Origin: Motacilla alba alba
Taxonomy: Eukaryota; Chordata; Aves; Passeriformes; Motacillidae
NCBI RefSeq assembly: GCF_015832195.1
Contig: NC_052032.1
Coordinates: 1,866,618 to 1,930,617 of the forward strand
Direction of reading: 5' to 3'
Length of the DNA: 64,000 nt
The notes under the pieces were generated by a model that did no database searches, was not told where the DNA came from, and worked only from the letters and a program-made list of their open reading frames with translations. A program made the translations under genes and the position numbers. The first letter of the stretch is position 1. Each line of letters begins with the position of its first letter. Below, piece after piece: positions 41,517-54,774 of the stretch.

Positions 41517-43330
41517 GCAGGATCTCAGGGGGCGTGCGGGGGCTGCTGAGCCAGAGACAGCGCCCTCAGGGTCTGCAGCGCCTCCCACACGGAGAGCATC
41601 CATCCTGCGGGGGTCTGCAGCTTGCCACGGCTGAGAGGGAAGGAGCCCCTTCCTCCCGGGAATCATCCCTGCCTGCGGAGGAGACACCACGGAGCAGCGG
41701 GATGGCCCCAGGTGGGACAAGGATTCTGCCACCCAACACCACGAAGTGACTTTTCTTTCTTCTTCCCCAAGGGCTGAGTGGTTGGAGAGCAGATTTCCCA
41801 GGGGAAAATGGAATTTGCTCCTGCCTGGGCAGCCCTGGGAAGACTCCCGGTGGTTTCAGGCTCCTCTTCTCTCACTCCAGGACTGCGTGGCCAGTCAGCA
41901 GCATTTCCCAAAGTGGCTGGAAAACCTCCAGTGTCCAGGGTGCCACCACTGCCAGGAGGAGCTGCCTCCCCTGGGACACCCAGAAGTCGCAGCACTTCGG
42001 GAACGCTGGCTCCCTGTTAAGTCTCATGCACCAAGAGCCTGCCAGTCATTTTCTGCTTTTCCTCACCTTTGCTAAACGAGTTGCTCCAGGGAAGAGGAGG
42101 GAAAATGTCCTGAACCAGTGACTCAGAGTTATGTCATCAAATGCAATTTACTGCAATGGCCGTGTAATTAGCATTTTTGGAGCCTTCCCAGCAGCTGAGG
42201 CAAATGAATGTAAGAGCCACTTTCTGAAGAGCAGATAGGTGGGGAAGGAATACAATCGTGCTCTTTAGACCCTGCTGGTCAGCATAAAATCAGATTTTAG
42301 AGGCAAAAGTCAGTTGTGCATCCTGCAGCCCACAGAGCTGGAATCGTGGAGCACGGAAGGATTCTGAGATTCTGACACTGGGCTCTAACAGCAGCTGCCC
42401 ATGGCAAAACTGCTCCTTATTTGCTGAACATAATGTTTGGCTCAAACACAGCCTGTTTTCCTCGTTGCCAGCCATTTGTGAGCCTGACTCAGGCTCACAC
42501 ACACATTATCCAGAAGCAGATAGGAAGGGGAATAGGAATAGATTATGCATTCATTATCCAGAAGTAGCCACCAGATACATTTGCACATTTGTCTGCTGCT
42601 CGGTTGTTTGCAAATGGTTCCTGGTGGTTGATGCTGTGTTTGTTCAGTCACCCAGGGCTGGAAGTTCCCAATCCTCTCTCCCAGGCAGGCTGGATCAGTG
42701 ACTTGGGTGTAAATCTCTGCTTTCACCTAGAGGAGATGAAGTTTCTACCTTGAAGTTTACATCTTGTGTTGAGATGGTTTTGAAAAAGGAGGCAGAAATG
42801 GGTGTTAACAGTTTCTGCACATTTCAAAGCATAAATTCTATGAAATTGCATTAAAAAAAATGTGAAATTCAGCATAAAAACTGAAATTGTGCCTCAGCTC
42901 TGGGACACTGGGGCTGTTCCCCCGTCCTGACCCATGAATGTACAAGTGACAGCAGCAAATGGAGATGTCAGGAGGGAAAATGCTCAGGAATGCTCCTGTG
43001 TGCTGGGGGAGTTTGCTTCCCTGGTGTTGAGTGTGTCTGGGGAATGTTGTCCCTGCTCTTCTCCCAGAGCCTGGGTGAGTTTGGGAGCTCTGGCTGTGGA
43101 AAAAGGGTTTGAATTAATTCCTGAAGTGGAGCAGGGTAGGGCTGGCCCCAGGACCACGCTGGGCTCCCAGCCTCAGCAGGACAGACAGCCTGAGCAGGGA
43201 CAGAAATGCACCTTTAAGGAAGGGTGAAGGGCCAGGACTGCCTTGCCCTGATGATCACATGCTGGATTTATCCCTGTAAATATAAGATTGTTTACTCCCA
43301 ATAAACTCTTCTACATACACAGGACTCAGC
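41517..43330 (+). other. possible 3' untranslated region of the small gene
   Basis: From the stop to a polyadenylation-type site, CTCCCAATAAACTCTTCTAC (about 43296-43315). A direct repeat ATTATCCAGAAG occurs at about 42506 and 42554. The link of this signal to the gene is inferred. Confidence 0.35.
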
Positions 43331-44919
43331 CTGCCTCTGTTCTCATTCAGCCCTTGTGTCTCTCTGCTGGTTCTGCCTTTCCCAGCCTGGGACCCAGTGG
43401 AGGTGTTGGCTGGAATCTGGTGGTGATGCAGGATGGATAAAAGCTGCATTTACAGCACAAATGTCCAAGTTCTCATCCTTTCTGCAGAGGCACCCAGGAC
43501 TGCCAACCAGAGCCTGGTTTTGGGTGGCTGTGGGTTTGGTTTGGGTTTTTTAAATTCAGGTCACTCTGCAGCTCTGTTGGAGAAACTTCTGCCCAAGGAA
43601 TGTACCCTGGGGTGGGAGCTGGTGATGGTGGAGAGCTCAGGACCCACCAGTCTGCAGAGGTGTGGACGCCAGAGCCCTGAGGGAGTGGTGAAACCCAAAG
43701 CTGGCTCCAGACCCTGTAAGGACTCGCCTCCCCCTTGGCATTTGGGCTGACCAATGGTCCAGGGTGAGGAGCACAAGCCAAGGGTGGCCAGTGGGCACCT
43801 GTCTGTACCTTCAGCCCCCTGAGGGCTCGGGGTCTGCCTCTGCACCCCTCAGCACCCCTGGACACACATTTCCCCTGTGCAGGAGAGGGGGGGACTCCTC
43901 TGCAAGGAGAGGCTGTGCTGTGATGTCACAGCACACAAGGAATGCCTCTGGACAGGAATTCCCAAAATTCCCCTCATGGGCTGTAACCAGCAGTGCTTCT
44001 CACCCAAAACCAGCACAGCCACTGCACTGAGCTGGGCTATTTGGTGCAAGAGAAGACAAATGCCCCAAAATACCCAAAACCCCCCAAAAGCAGCACTTTG
44101 TGGATGTGCAGCTTCCCCTGAGGGGAACAGGGGGAAGTCACCTCCTGTGGCTTCAGCTGGGGCACGAGGCTGTGGGGGCTGTTTGCTCAGCTCAAAATAG
44201 ACTCTGTGGGCTGCACCCTAAACCATATTTTTGTCAGAAACTTCCTTTTTAGCTTGATTTTCAGTTTGCAGCCCTTTCACAGTGAGTCAGTGAAAGCCCT
44301 GGTCACCCTGGAGCTGCTCACAGGAGAGCTCAGGGAGGCTTTAAACCATCAGCTTTGGGCCATCCATGGATTAACCTTCCTGCAGGGACTGTTTCCATCA
44401 GGTCCCAAAGAGGTCATCGGGATGGAGCACTGGGATTTCACTCTCTGGGCTCTCACCCTCAGCTGTGGAAATGTTCTGCCTTACAGAGCAGAGAGCTGGG
44501 GTCAACGAAGGTGGAGCAGTTTCACAGGTTGGGCTTGGATCTGCTGGAGTCCAGACACTGGAGATCATCTGAACATCTCAGCAAAGCCCTCTGGGGATTT
44601 CCTTTGGCCTAGGAAGGCATTTTCAGAAGTTCCCATTTTCTGACCTACCACGTGGTGTTTGTTTGGGGCATTTGGTGTGACCTGGAGACACGACCCTGCA
44701 TCCACAGCTCATGGTGCCACCACTCTGCAGCTCGTCCTGGGCAAGCTGCACCCACAGCTGCTGGGTTTCAGTGCTGCAGCTGAGGGCAAGGCAGGCAAAC
44801 CTCTGTTGCTGTCAAATTCTGCCCCGGAGGGCACAGCTGCTCACATTTATTGGTGTCTGCAGCCCTGACTGCCCAGCTCAGCTGGCACTGCTGCTGTGCA
44901 TGCTCACCTGCTGCTGCCT
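43331..44919. other. intergenic DNA
   Basis: No supported gene. A 145-codon open frame (44206-44643) has no family signature I know. Confidence 0.4.
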
Positions 44920-45018
44920 GGGAAGTGATGTCACCCCAGCGATTTGGGAAGTGATGTCACCCCAGCGATTTGGGAAGTGATGTCACCCCAGCGATTTGGG
45001 AAGTGATGTCACCCCAGC
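44920..45018. repeat. 26-bp repeat, four copies
   Basis: GGGAAGTGATGTCACCCCAG plus CGATTT, four nearly identical copies. Each holds TGATGTCA, one base off the palindromic CRE TGACGTCA. Confidence 0.95.
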
Positions 45019-45586
45019 CCTGCTGAGCTCTGTCCCCCTCGATGTTCCCTCTGTGGCTGGACCCTGCTCTCAGCAGGGCCAAACAATCCCTTCATATCCA
45101 TCCTCAACTGTGCCTCACGGCGTCTCCAAGCCCAGAGGCTCCTGCTTTTGGGGCATTTTGAGCAAAACCCAGCTGTTTTGGTAAAGCAGCTGCTGCTTTT
45201 GCTGCCTGCAGTTTGACTGCTGAAGTCTCCCATCCACTGCAGAGCCTCCTCCTGCCCATCCCTTCCTGCCTGGGGACCCTGAAGGAGCTGCTGCTGCTCT
45301 GCCAGTGCCTGCACTGCAGCCTGGCCCTCGTGGGAGGACAGGGTAAGTGTCCCCTGGGGCTCTGGGTGTGCTTTATTCACATTCTGCCTTAACAGGAACT
45401 ATTTCCCAAGGCAAAGATTTCCATGGGTGTCACCCTGACACTGCTGGGGTTTGTAAGGGCTGCAACAGGTGAAGGGGTTTTTACATAAAGGGTGGGAAAA
45501 TCTCTGTCCTGCTCCGAGCTGGAGGGCTGGATGTGGGTCTTGATTCCTCCCCTTCACATCCAGATCAGCTCTGATTAAAAAAACCA
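45019..45586. other. intergenic DNA
   Basis: Nothing recognised. Confidence 0.5.
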
Positions 45587-45725
45587 CAGAATTCCTGACT
45601 GGTTTGAGTTGGAAGGGACCTTAAAACTTCTGTTCCACTCCCTGCCATGGGCAGGGACACCTTCCACTGTCCCAAGTTGCTCCAAGCCCTGTCCAGCCTG
45701 GTCTTGGACACTTCCTGGGATGGGC
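45587..45725 (-). mobile_element. CR1 3' tail
   Basis: CACAGAATTCCTGACTGGTT through GGGCAGGGACACCTTCCACT to GGACACTTCCTGGGATGGGC, reverse orientation, truncated. Confidence 0.9.
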
Positions 45726-47221
45726 CATTTCTTCTGCTGCTCTCCAGGCAAGTTTCTGGCTAATGGTTTGGGGATTACCCTCCAAGTTAAACAAAAAGTA
45801 ACTTTTTTCTTTTTTTTTTTTTCTGTTTTGCCTTGTTAAGTTAAATCCCATTTCAAATTCTGTTGTAATTCCTAGGTGTTTTCATCCTACCACTCAAAAT
45901 TCTTCCTCTCACTCAGAGTACACATCCTCTGCCTCTTGCACTAATAAATTATTACATCGATTAGAGCTTGCTTTCCACAGAGTAGGCATTGAAGCCAGGC
46001 TGTGGCTATGGGGGGGAAATAAAGCCCATGACTTTGGGGATTTTTGTCACCCTGAGCTGGTTGCTGTCACAGTTTTAGGTAGAAAAGCAAGGACCCACTT
46101 GTTGCCAGCTCTCTGCTGTGGGCTGGGATTCTGCAGCTTTGTGGATGATGGTGCCAGAAGGCAGGAACAAAACATTATGAAAAAGCCCTTGATTTAGAAA
46201 GGTTCACTTTTTGGGAAGGGCACTGCAAGACAGAGGAAAGCAAAGGGTTAAAGGCTGCCTGTGTTAGGAGCCACTGTCCTTAGCAAATAATAATCAGCAT
46301 TCCCTGGGCCTCTGGGCTCCCAAATTTACCACAGTGGGGGTTAAAGGTACACTGGGGAAATGCCACCCTGCTCCTGCCAGGCTCCAGGAGGCCCTGCAGG
46401 GGACAAAGGGGTTCTCAGCACCTCCTGGGCTGTCCCAGCCACGTTCTGTCACCACAGCCAGGAGCACAAGGAAGGGGCAGTTTCATTTTGGGTACCTCTG
46501 GCTGCCCAAACCAGGAGAGAGCAAAGGTGCCTCTGAAAACACGGCCGTGTGAAATGCCCTCAGGCTGTTCCCTCTGGGGATGTGTCCCTCATCTCTGGGG
46601 ACGCGGCGCAGGGCAGGCTGAGAGCCCCAGTCCCACAGGGCCCCAATTCCACAGGGATTGAGCATTTTGGGGAGGTGCTGGGATGTGCCACAGCGAGCAG
46701 CAATGGGCACAGGAGCCAGGGTGTAAATCCAAGTGCTTAAACACAACCGCAGTGTGATTTCAGGATCAGCCCCAGGTGAAGGTGAGGCTGCCAAGTGGCC
46801 AGGGAGGTGTTTCACAGCTGGGCTGAAAATCTGCCTCCCAAAAAGGGGCAGCCGGGTCCCTGCCAGCAGATCTGCAGTGCCGGCCTCAGTCCTCACCCAG
46901 TGCCAGCAGGAGCCTGGCACAGCCTGGTCACCTCGGGGTTAGGAGTGTCCTCGGTGCAGAGAGCAGCTTGGAGGATGCTGTGCCCCCAGCCAGCCCCCCC
47001 AGCTGCCGCTGCAGACACTCCTTGAGCCAAGATCAGCTCTTTGATCATCCTCCCTCAGCAGTGAGTGGTGGGAACAGCTCCTGTGCAGCCCTTTCTCCTT
47101 CCTTTGGGGCACAATTGTGCTCTGGGGTAGGGCAGCCTCACCTCCAGTGCTGGGGGCAGTTTGGGGCCCCACAAGATAGGAAAGGTATTGAAATATTGTA
47201 AGAAAGATGTTGTACCATCAA
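45726..47221. other. intergenic DNA
   Basis: A T-rich run lies at 45806-45822. Nothing else recognised. Confidence 0.5.
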
Positions 47222-47605
47222 AAAGTGTCCAAAGGAGGTGGTGAAGGGTCTTGAGGGGAACTTTGTGAGGAGCAGCTGAGGGCACTGAGAGCACTGAGGG
47301 GAGACTCATCACAGTTACAATTTCCTCACGAGAGGAAGAGAAGGGGCAGCTCCGATCTCTGCTCCAGGCCAGGGCAGCTCAGGCTGGAGCTCAGGGCAAG
47401 GTTCTTCCCCCAGAGGGTGCTGGCACTGCCCAGGCTCCCCAGGGAATGGGCACAGCCCCGAGGCTGCCAGAGCTCCAGGAGCCTTTGGCCAGCGCTGCCA
47501 GGGATGCCCAGGGTGGGGTTGCTGGGGGGTCTGGGCAGGGCAGGGGCTGGGCAGGGTGATCCTGGTGGGTCCCTCCAGCTCAGGACATTCCAGGTTCTGC
47601 GATGT
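47222..47605 (+). mobile_element. CR1 tail, near-twin of the NELFB intron copy
   Basis: Shares long identical stretches with 16380-16787 (for example GGTTCTTCCCCCAGAGGGTG and GCCAGCGCTGCCAGGGATGC), ending GGACATTCCAGGTTCTGCGA, plus orientation. Confidence 0.9.
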
Positions 47606-50600
47606 CAAGCTGAGCACAGCAGGTGTGACAGTGACTCCCACCAGTTGAGTATTTGCACCTGAAAAGCAAAATTCAAGATTCAGCCCCTGCAGCTGCCAGG
47701 AGTCGTGTGGAGGCAGAATGCAGAGTAACCACTTCTGGCCACAGATCCTCAGGATCAGGGATCTTTGGAAAGATGATGAATACATTCCTGGTGCTTTCTC
47801 CTGTCTGCTGTGACCTCCTGCAGGCCCTCTGCTGTCCTATGGGGTCCTGGGCCACGTCCTGGCACCTCTGGCATTGAGCCATTGCCCTCAGCACGAGTGA
47901 GACGCTCGCCCTGGCATCGCCCTCCCCTGATCTCTGTGTTTGCTGATGACAGCTCCGAGCAGCTCTGCTGTCTCATTTCACACCTGCTGGGCACCAGCTG
48001 AGTGGGAAAGGCCCAGGAGCAAGCCCAGACATTCCTGGGAGATCTCGTGGGGCACCTGATGGAGATCCAGACCCCGAGCTTCCTCCTCCTGCTCTGTGCA
48101 GAGCTCCTGGAAGCAGCGCTGCAGCACTTTGGGGTTTCTCTCTGTTCCTCCAGTGCTACTGAGGGCTGTTCCTGTGGCCAGGGACTCCCTGGGCTGTAAG
48201 GAAGCTCTGACCAGGCACCTGTACTGGTGGCTGGATCTCTCAAATGTGGGACTTTTTATGCTCCTGAAGACCCAGACCTCACCTCGTTGGATGCAAGGGG
48301 TGAGCAGGGGAAGAATTTGCAATTAAAATCATAAATCATGGGAAAGTCCAGCAAAAATTGCCATGGATCTCCTGCCCATGAATATTTGGTGTTTTTTCTC
48401 TTGCCCCAGGATCAGGGTCTGTGCAGGGGGGGATCCAGCACCCCAAGACAAGGGAAATCCCCCACGTTCAGATCCCTGGCTGTCCCTTGGCCACCCAGAG
48501 CAGCTCAGGTTGTATTGATCCGAACTGGGAGAGCAGGGAATGAAATGAGGACTAGAACAGGACATGGAGAGAGGAAATGCTCCCTAGGCAAGGCAACAGC
48601 TTGGAGGTCGGGGTTGATTTTCAGGATTTGCTGTAAACTCAACCCATGAGCGTGACACAGGATCCACATTTCACTTCTCCATCCCTCAAGTCTGTCTGAA
48701 TTATCCTTCCCCTTTCCATCTTGCCTCTTTCAATGGAAAACCTGCAGTTAACAGAGCAACTGGGATTTGCTTCTTGCATCAGCAGAGCTGGGCACAGAGC
48801 CCTGGCTTTGCTCTGGGTTTCTGTGAATGCTGTAGTGAGTGCTGCTGTGAGAGGACGGGAGGAAGCAATTCCTCATCTCCCAGGAGGAGCTGGGCAATGT
48901 TGGGATTTTCATCAAGGTTTTTGTCCCCAGTACCCCATTTTGGATTTGGGGTCTGCTCTAATGTAACCCTTCAAATAACCTGTTTATCCTAGAGCCTGGT
49001 ATCGAGGGCAGGGCAGAAGTGACTGATGGCAGACTTGTTTTCTAACTTGGCTTCTCTGTACTAATTAATTCCTTGATTAATCCCCACCTGCCTGCCTCAC
49101 TGGGGTTGCTGTGAAGCTTAATTGAATTTGTGTCTCTCATGCACCTGGCAAGCTCAGAGGAAAGGTGTTCCCTGCTTCAGAACACTCTTGTTGGGTAACT
49201 CCTGTCACCAGCAAACTGCACCTTGGGTCCGGGCTCTTACTTAGGTGAGGAAATACTTTTGGATTAGGGATTTGATGAATAAATAAGAGGACATTTGTAC
49301 ATATCTGTGGGGAAAGTTTCTGTCCCTGTGCCCACATTTGCCAAAGTGGCAGCAAACAAATGAAGCCTCATATTTCAACATTCAATTGAGCGAGAGATGG
49401 GGAGGAACTGAATCAGGATAATCCCTTTTTATTCCACCAGGGAGCATAACTCTAATGATTCTGGTACTAAACACTTCTGCAGGTCAGCAGCCACCTTTCG
49501 ATTCTCAACTAACTGTTCTTTAGGGATTCCCTCTGGACAGGCAGCTGTGAAACCCAGAATTGTTCCCAGGCATGGCAAATAACAAGGAATTAAAACCTAT
49601 CTGCAGTCCTGCAAGCAATGCTAGCTCAGGCTACATTTAAACCCCAAAACCTACCCTAAGCACCCTCCAAACCCTGCTGTTTCTCCTCACTTGGAGCAGT
49701 TACTCAGCATTTAGTAACTCCAGGAAAATCCTTCCATTCCAGACATGTTTGATTTAAAGGAGTTTTTGGGAATATGGTCCCTATTAACTTAGAGGAAAAT
49801 GGTTTGCAGCTTGTAGTATTTTAAGGTGATTTCCTTATGCCTTTCTGAGATGGATCTGTGCTTGTAAGGAGCATGACCACAGCATTCCTCGGTTAATCCA
49901 GATTATCCCTGCTGGTGGGGAATTAGGAGCAGATCCTACAGCCAGAGCTCAGGGTTTCAGCAGGAAATTACAGGTGCAAACGCTTCCTTCTGCAGATTCC
50001 CTGGCTTTCCCACAACCCCTCCTGCCCAGAAACATCAGCTATTTGCATATTAACACCGATAATGAGCCCTGGGAGGCTTTTCATGATGTCAGAGCCCAGT
50101 GGGCACTGGGGGAGGAGCTGGAGGCTGCTGCCCTGGGGCTGGGAATGCCCCGGGTGCAGGGCTGAGGCTCGGCCCCAGCCTGCCTGTGGGATGCCAGCGG
50201 TGCCAGTCTGGTGCGTGTGGGCAGCCCGGGCTGCCAGAGACTCCTGCCCAGCAGGAACGGTGGCCATTTACCCTCATTTTTAGGTGGTGACTTGCAAAGG
50301 AGCTTCCTGTTGCTGAGCTGGCAGAGCCTCAGCAGAGCGGGGATGGAGGTGCCCTGCTAAAACTCATCCCAGGCTGTGGGAAATGAATCTGTAGAACATT
50401 TTTTTAAAGTTTGACAGGAGGTTTATATGGTGTGTATTTGTATGGAAACGCTGAGATAAGAAATACTGGCTCAGAAATGCCTCTCGGTTGCCCCATCTCT
50501 AGGTCAGAAAATAGCATCATGTATATATTTTTATATGTATATATAACATCAGGCTGGCTGCACCCACGGGATGCTGCCCTGCCTGGGGGCTCCTGGGAAA

Positions 50601-50617
50601 GATTTATTCCTGCTCCA
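47606..50617. other. intergenic DNA
   Basis: About 3 kb with no supported gene. The AT-richer stretch 49380-49700 might be a worn LTR, but I cannot support it. A TATATATA-type short run lies near 50521-50545. Confidence 0.4.
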
Positions 50618-51200
50618 CAGAACTGTGGATGTGGAAGGGACCTTATGAGGCCACCCAGTCCAAACTCCTGCTCAAGCAGGGTCAGCCAGAGAGGATTGTC
50701 ACGTCCACGTGGCTTTTGAGCATCTCCAAGGGTGGAACATCACCCCCATCAGCCCTCAGGCAGCACCTGCCAGCTCAGGGTGCCATCGTCACCTTTGGTG
50801 GTAGCTCATGTACAGGTCAGAGTCCTCTGGGACCCCCAGCTTCTTTTCTGCCTTTTCCTGGTCCCTCTCTGAAGCAGAACTTTTTATTTCCTCACTCTTG
50901 AGCTTTATAAGATTCCTGCCTCCCCCTTCCCAGCCTGTCCAGGTCCCTCTGGCACATTACCCATCCCTCCCAGTTTGGTGCCAACAGCAGAAATTGCCAA
51001 AGGGGCATTCTGCCCCACCACCCAGCTCACTAAATGTTAATCAGGACTGGAGCCAGGGCTCTGGGGACTGACCCCTGGGATACAGAATCGGTCATTGGCT
51101 GCCAACTAAATTTCGTGTCACCCATCACCACCCAACCACTCCCCCAGTTTTCAATCCACTAACTCTCTGCTCCTCCAGCCCCAACGGCTCAGACCACCCA
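50618..51200 (-). mobile_element. CR1 fragment (longer, different subtype)
   Basis: Starts ACAGAACTGTGGATGTGGAA, then CAGCCTGTCCAGGTCCCTCT and GGAGCCAGGGCTCTGGGGAC and CCAACTAAATTTCGTGTCAC, which follow the order of avian CR1 in reverse orientation and extend further 5' than other copies here. Confidence 0.8.
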
Positions 51201-51927
51201 AATCAGGTGGGTCCGAATCACCAAATCAGTTCTGCAGTGTCGGAGGGGATGAGCTGCATTTTGAAGTTCATTTTGCACCCCAAACAGCCGGAAAATTGAC
51301 GTGGGAAAATCTGCAGGTCAGTCAATCATCAAGGGTGACTTGCAGGGAGCAGAGGCTGGAAACTGGAAGGCCACATCCCCTGTGACCTGCCAACCAGGAC
51401 CTTGGTGTCTTTTCCTGCTCTGAGCACAAACAAAAGCAGTTTTTAAAGCTCCTGTCCTGGCAAGAGGCCGCTCGAGTCTGCCAGCACCTCCAGGGCTGCT
51501 TGCTGATGGAGGCGGGAGCAGGATAAATATTTACAAGATGGATTTGTATGAAAAGGTGCCTTTGGATATCCCAGGCACAAGTTTTGTTTAAAAACCCCAA
51601 ATTAATTGAAATCTGTCCCACTGGCCTGTGTTCAGCCCCATGCTGAGCTGGCTTGTGGTCCCTGCTGGGGTCAGTCTCCCCAAAACCAGCAAGAACCATC
51701 CCAAATCTGTTTCTGCTGGAAATGGGGTGATCAGTGGCTGCTTTGCACCTCAGTGTACCCCCAGAAGGTCACAATGTTCATTTGGCCCAGCACCTTCCTG
51801 CCCCAAGGGGGTACCAGCCTTCCCAAGCCCAGCCCAGCTAAAAAATGAGGAGCCAATAAAAGCAGTGCCAGCCATGGCCATGGGATTGTCACCCAGGGGA
51901 TGTCCAGAGAAACTCCTGGTTTGTCAC
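51201..51927. other. intergenic DNA
   Basis: Nothing recognised. Confidence 0.5.
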
Positions 51928-52200
51928 GGAATTCACGGAATCCCTGGCCTGGAAGAGACCTTCAAGACCATGGAGTCCAACCCAGCCCCAGCAGCTCAAC
52001 TCAACCCTGGCACCCAGTGCCACATCCAGGCTTTGTTAAACACACCCAGGGGTGGTGACTCCACCACCTCCCCGGGCAGCCATTCCAGAACTTTATCACT
52101 CTTTATCTCCTCATGCACCTCCTTCAGCCAGCTGCCAAGGGCCCATCCTTGTGCCTCAGTTTCCCTCCGTGCCCTCTGCTGAAGCTCATCCCCCATCCTG
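51928..52200 (-). mobile_element. CR1 3' tail
   Basis: ACGGAATTCACGGAATCCCT, then CATGGAGTCCAACCCAGCC and GGTGGTGACTCCACCACCTC, reverse orientation. Confidence 0.88.
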
Positions 52201-52685
52201 AGGAGGGGGAGCTGCACCAGGGGTTTCTTCCTCTGCTCAGGGGTTGGGGGTGCTGATCCCATCCTGCTGCTGGCACAGAGGGTGACCACAGCTGGAGCTG
52301 GGAGGAGCCCTGGGGGCAGCAGCCCTGGCCAGCCCCAGAGTGCTGCCAGAGCCTTGCTGGGAGCACTGGGAGCTGCCTGGTAAGGGCCAAACCTGGTGTT
52401 ATTTTGGCTTTCTGCAGAGGGGAGTGATGGGGACAGGGTCCCAGGGTGCCCACGGGGCAGTGGGGCTCAGCCAGCAGTGCCCCTGGGGACTGGCAGTGTC
52501 CCAGCAGCAGCTCCAGGGGGTTGCTGAGCACCCAGGGCCCCCAGCACAGACACTGCTCCCTGGCTCCAGCCCTCTTATTCTTCCAGGTCCCCTCCCACAC
52601 CTGCAGGCAGGTGGTGCCACCAGGGATGGGGAGTGGTATTGTTGAAGGGGGCCCCCGATGCAGGGAGCAATGTGCTCTGACTCTA
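52201..52685. other. intergenic DNA
   Basis: GC-rich, nothing recognised. Confidence 0.5.
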
Positions 52686-53080
52686 TGATTTAGAAAATTG
52701 AACAATTGTTTTATTAAAACGATATTACTAAATACTATATTAAAACTAATACCATATGAATATATTAATATATTACTAATACTATATTAAAACTAAAGAG
52801 ATACTATACTATACAAAAGATACTAAAGAAAAACTTGTGACTATGTAAGACAATGAAAACACAACTTTGACTTAATTAACTAAAGAAACAAAACAATCTT
52901 CACCAGTGTCCAATAACTAAATCACTTTCAGTAAACAATCTCTATAACACTTTCCACAAGTGTGAAACAACAAGAGCAATGAATAGAAATAAGAATTGTT
53001 TTGTTTTCTTCTCTGAAGCTTCTCACTACCTTTCCCAGGAAAAATCCTGGGAAAGAGAATTATGGCTCTCTCTGTTCAAG
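52686..53080 (-). mobile_element. probable LTR, AT-rich
   Basis: Abrupt switch from GC-rich DNA to ATTATTAAAACGATATTACT-type text with repeated ACTATATTAAAACTAA, then a mixed half. It has the make-up of an avian LTR on the minus strand. No coding frame, ends uncertain. Confidence 0.45.
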
Positions 53081-54284
53081 GAATGTGAATACCACAGAGT
53101 GGGGAGCACCTGGGTGAGGGAGCAGGAGGAGGTTCCTGTCCAGGGCTCCCCTTCTGCCCCAGCCTCACAGGACTGGGAGAGCCCGGGAATGGCTCCCCCA
53201 AAACCTGCAGTGCCCAGGCGTGGTGGCACCTACGGGTGGCCAGGGCTGTCCCTTCCCCAGCAGGACACCATGGGCAGTGTCACTGGGGCTGATGGGGAGA
53301 TGCCATTCCTGGCTGGAGATCCCACGGGTGGCACAACACAATTCCCTGGGTTATGGCCCCTTTTCCTGGCCTCTCCCAGCGGGCTGCTCTGGCTCTGCTG
53401 CTTCCTTGCCCCCTTCCCCCATCCCTCCCCTCCTGCCCAAAGCTGGCTCAGGTGTGAGGGACAGGGGCACTGCCCAGAGCAGGTTCCTGCCCTGCCAGGC
53501 TGGGATGGGTGGCACAAACCCCAGGGTGCGTGTAGGGGGCCACGGACCTCCTCTGGCTCTGGGTGGGGTCCCCAGTGCTGTCCCCTCCCTCCAGGCTGGG
53601 TTTGTTGTGTTTTGGTGTCTGGGGGGCTCAGTGGGCCCCAAGTGACACCTCTCTGTGGGGTGGGGGGTGTTGGCCTCCCTCGAGCTGCCCTGGCTCCTGC
53701 ACCCACCCCTGGGGCAGCCTCCTCTTCCTCCTCCCTGGGAGCCTGAGGAGGGCCTGGGGGTTGTTCCCTGCACAGGGACCCTCTGCCCCTCACTGCCACC
53801 ACCCGGCCTGGTCGCTGCAGCCAGGACAGCCTGAGCACATCTTTACTGATCAAATGAGGAGCTGTGTCCTTCTGCTCCCCTCACCACGGGCAGGGCCGGG
53901 GATGCTGGAGCCACCGCAGCTGTGCAAGTGTCCCTGTCCCCAGGCCAAGAGGGACACAGCTCTGCCAGCTGGGGCCGTGTCAGGGCAGGGCTGTCCCCAC
54001 AGTGCCACTGGCTGGGGACCAGCGGGGAGATCCCACATGCCCCGAGGTGACAGTGACATGTGTCCATGGGCCGGCCACCGCGGCAGCACCATCCTGCTCC
54101 CTGGCTGCTCTCCAGGCAGCCCGAGCTGCTGGAAAGCTGAGCTCCTGCAGGAGCCGTCAGGTGGCCCTGGGCTGGAGGAGCGGCTGCCCAGGCTGGCTGC
54201 TGTGGGAGGAGATGTGGCCCTTCCCTGCTCCCCCAATGTCCCCTGTGCCACCCGCCAGAGCAGGGCTGGGGCGCTGGGAGGGCT
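53081..54284. other. GC-rich intergenic DNA
   Basis: Long open frames on both strands reflect GC bias. No domain or motif recognised. Confidence 0.45.
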
Positions 54285-54570
54285 CGGTGCAGTGACTGCG
54301 GGCAGGATCAGGCTCGGTGCAGTGACTGCGGGCAGGATCAGGCTCGGTGCAGTGACTGCGGGCAGGATCAGGCTCGGTGCAGTGACTGCGGGCAGGATCA
54401 GCGGTGGGGCTGCCTCAGGCTCGGTGCAGTGACTGCGGGCAGGATCAGGCTCGGTGCAGTGGCTGCGGGCAGGATCAGGCTCGGTGCAGTGACTGCGGGC
54501 AGGATCAGCGGCGGGGCTGCCTCAGGCTCGGTGCAGTGGCTGCGGGCAGGATCAGCGGCGGGGCTGCCTC
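54285..54570. repeat. 30-bp minisatellite
   Basis: About nine copies of GCTCGGTGCAGTGACTGCGG plus GCAGGATCAG, some spaced by CGGTGGGGCTGCCTCAG. Unit edges are well kept, so recent expansion is likely. Confidence 0.95.
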
Positions 54571-54774
54571 AGAGCGGCACAGAAACACCCCGGGGTTTGC
54601 CCTGAGCTGGAACAGGCTCCTGGTCGCACAGAGCAGTAAATGTGACTTTCCTTTGTGACTTTTCCTGACTTGTCCTGTGGTCGCTTGAGCCAAGAGGGGA
54701 GCAGAGCCTTCAGCAGCACCTCGGGTGGTGGATCACACTCTTCTCTGAACCAGACATGGGGCAACTGAGAGGTG

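Noticed and set aside
53081..54432. Several 140 to 290-codon frames in GC-rich DNA
   Set aside because: GC bias reduces stops; frames overlap on both strands and run into the 30-bp minisatellite. No motif recognised.
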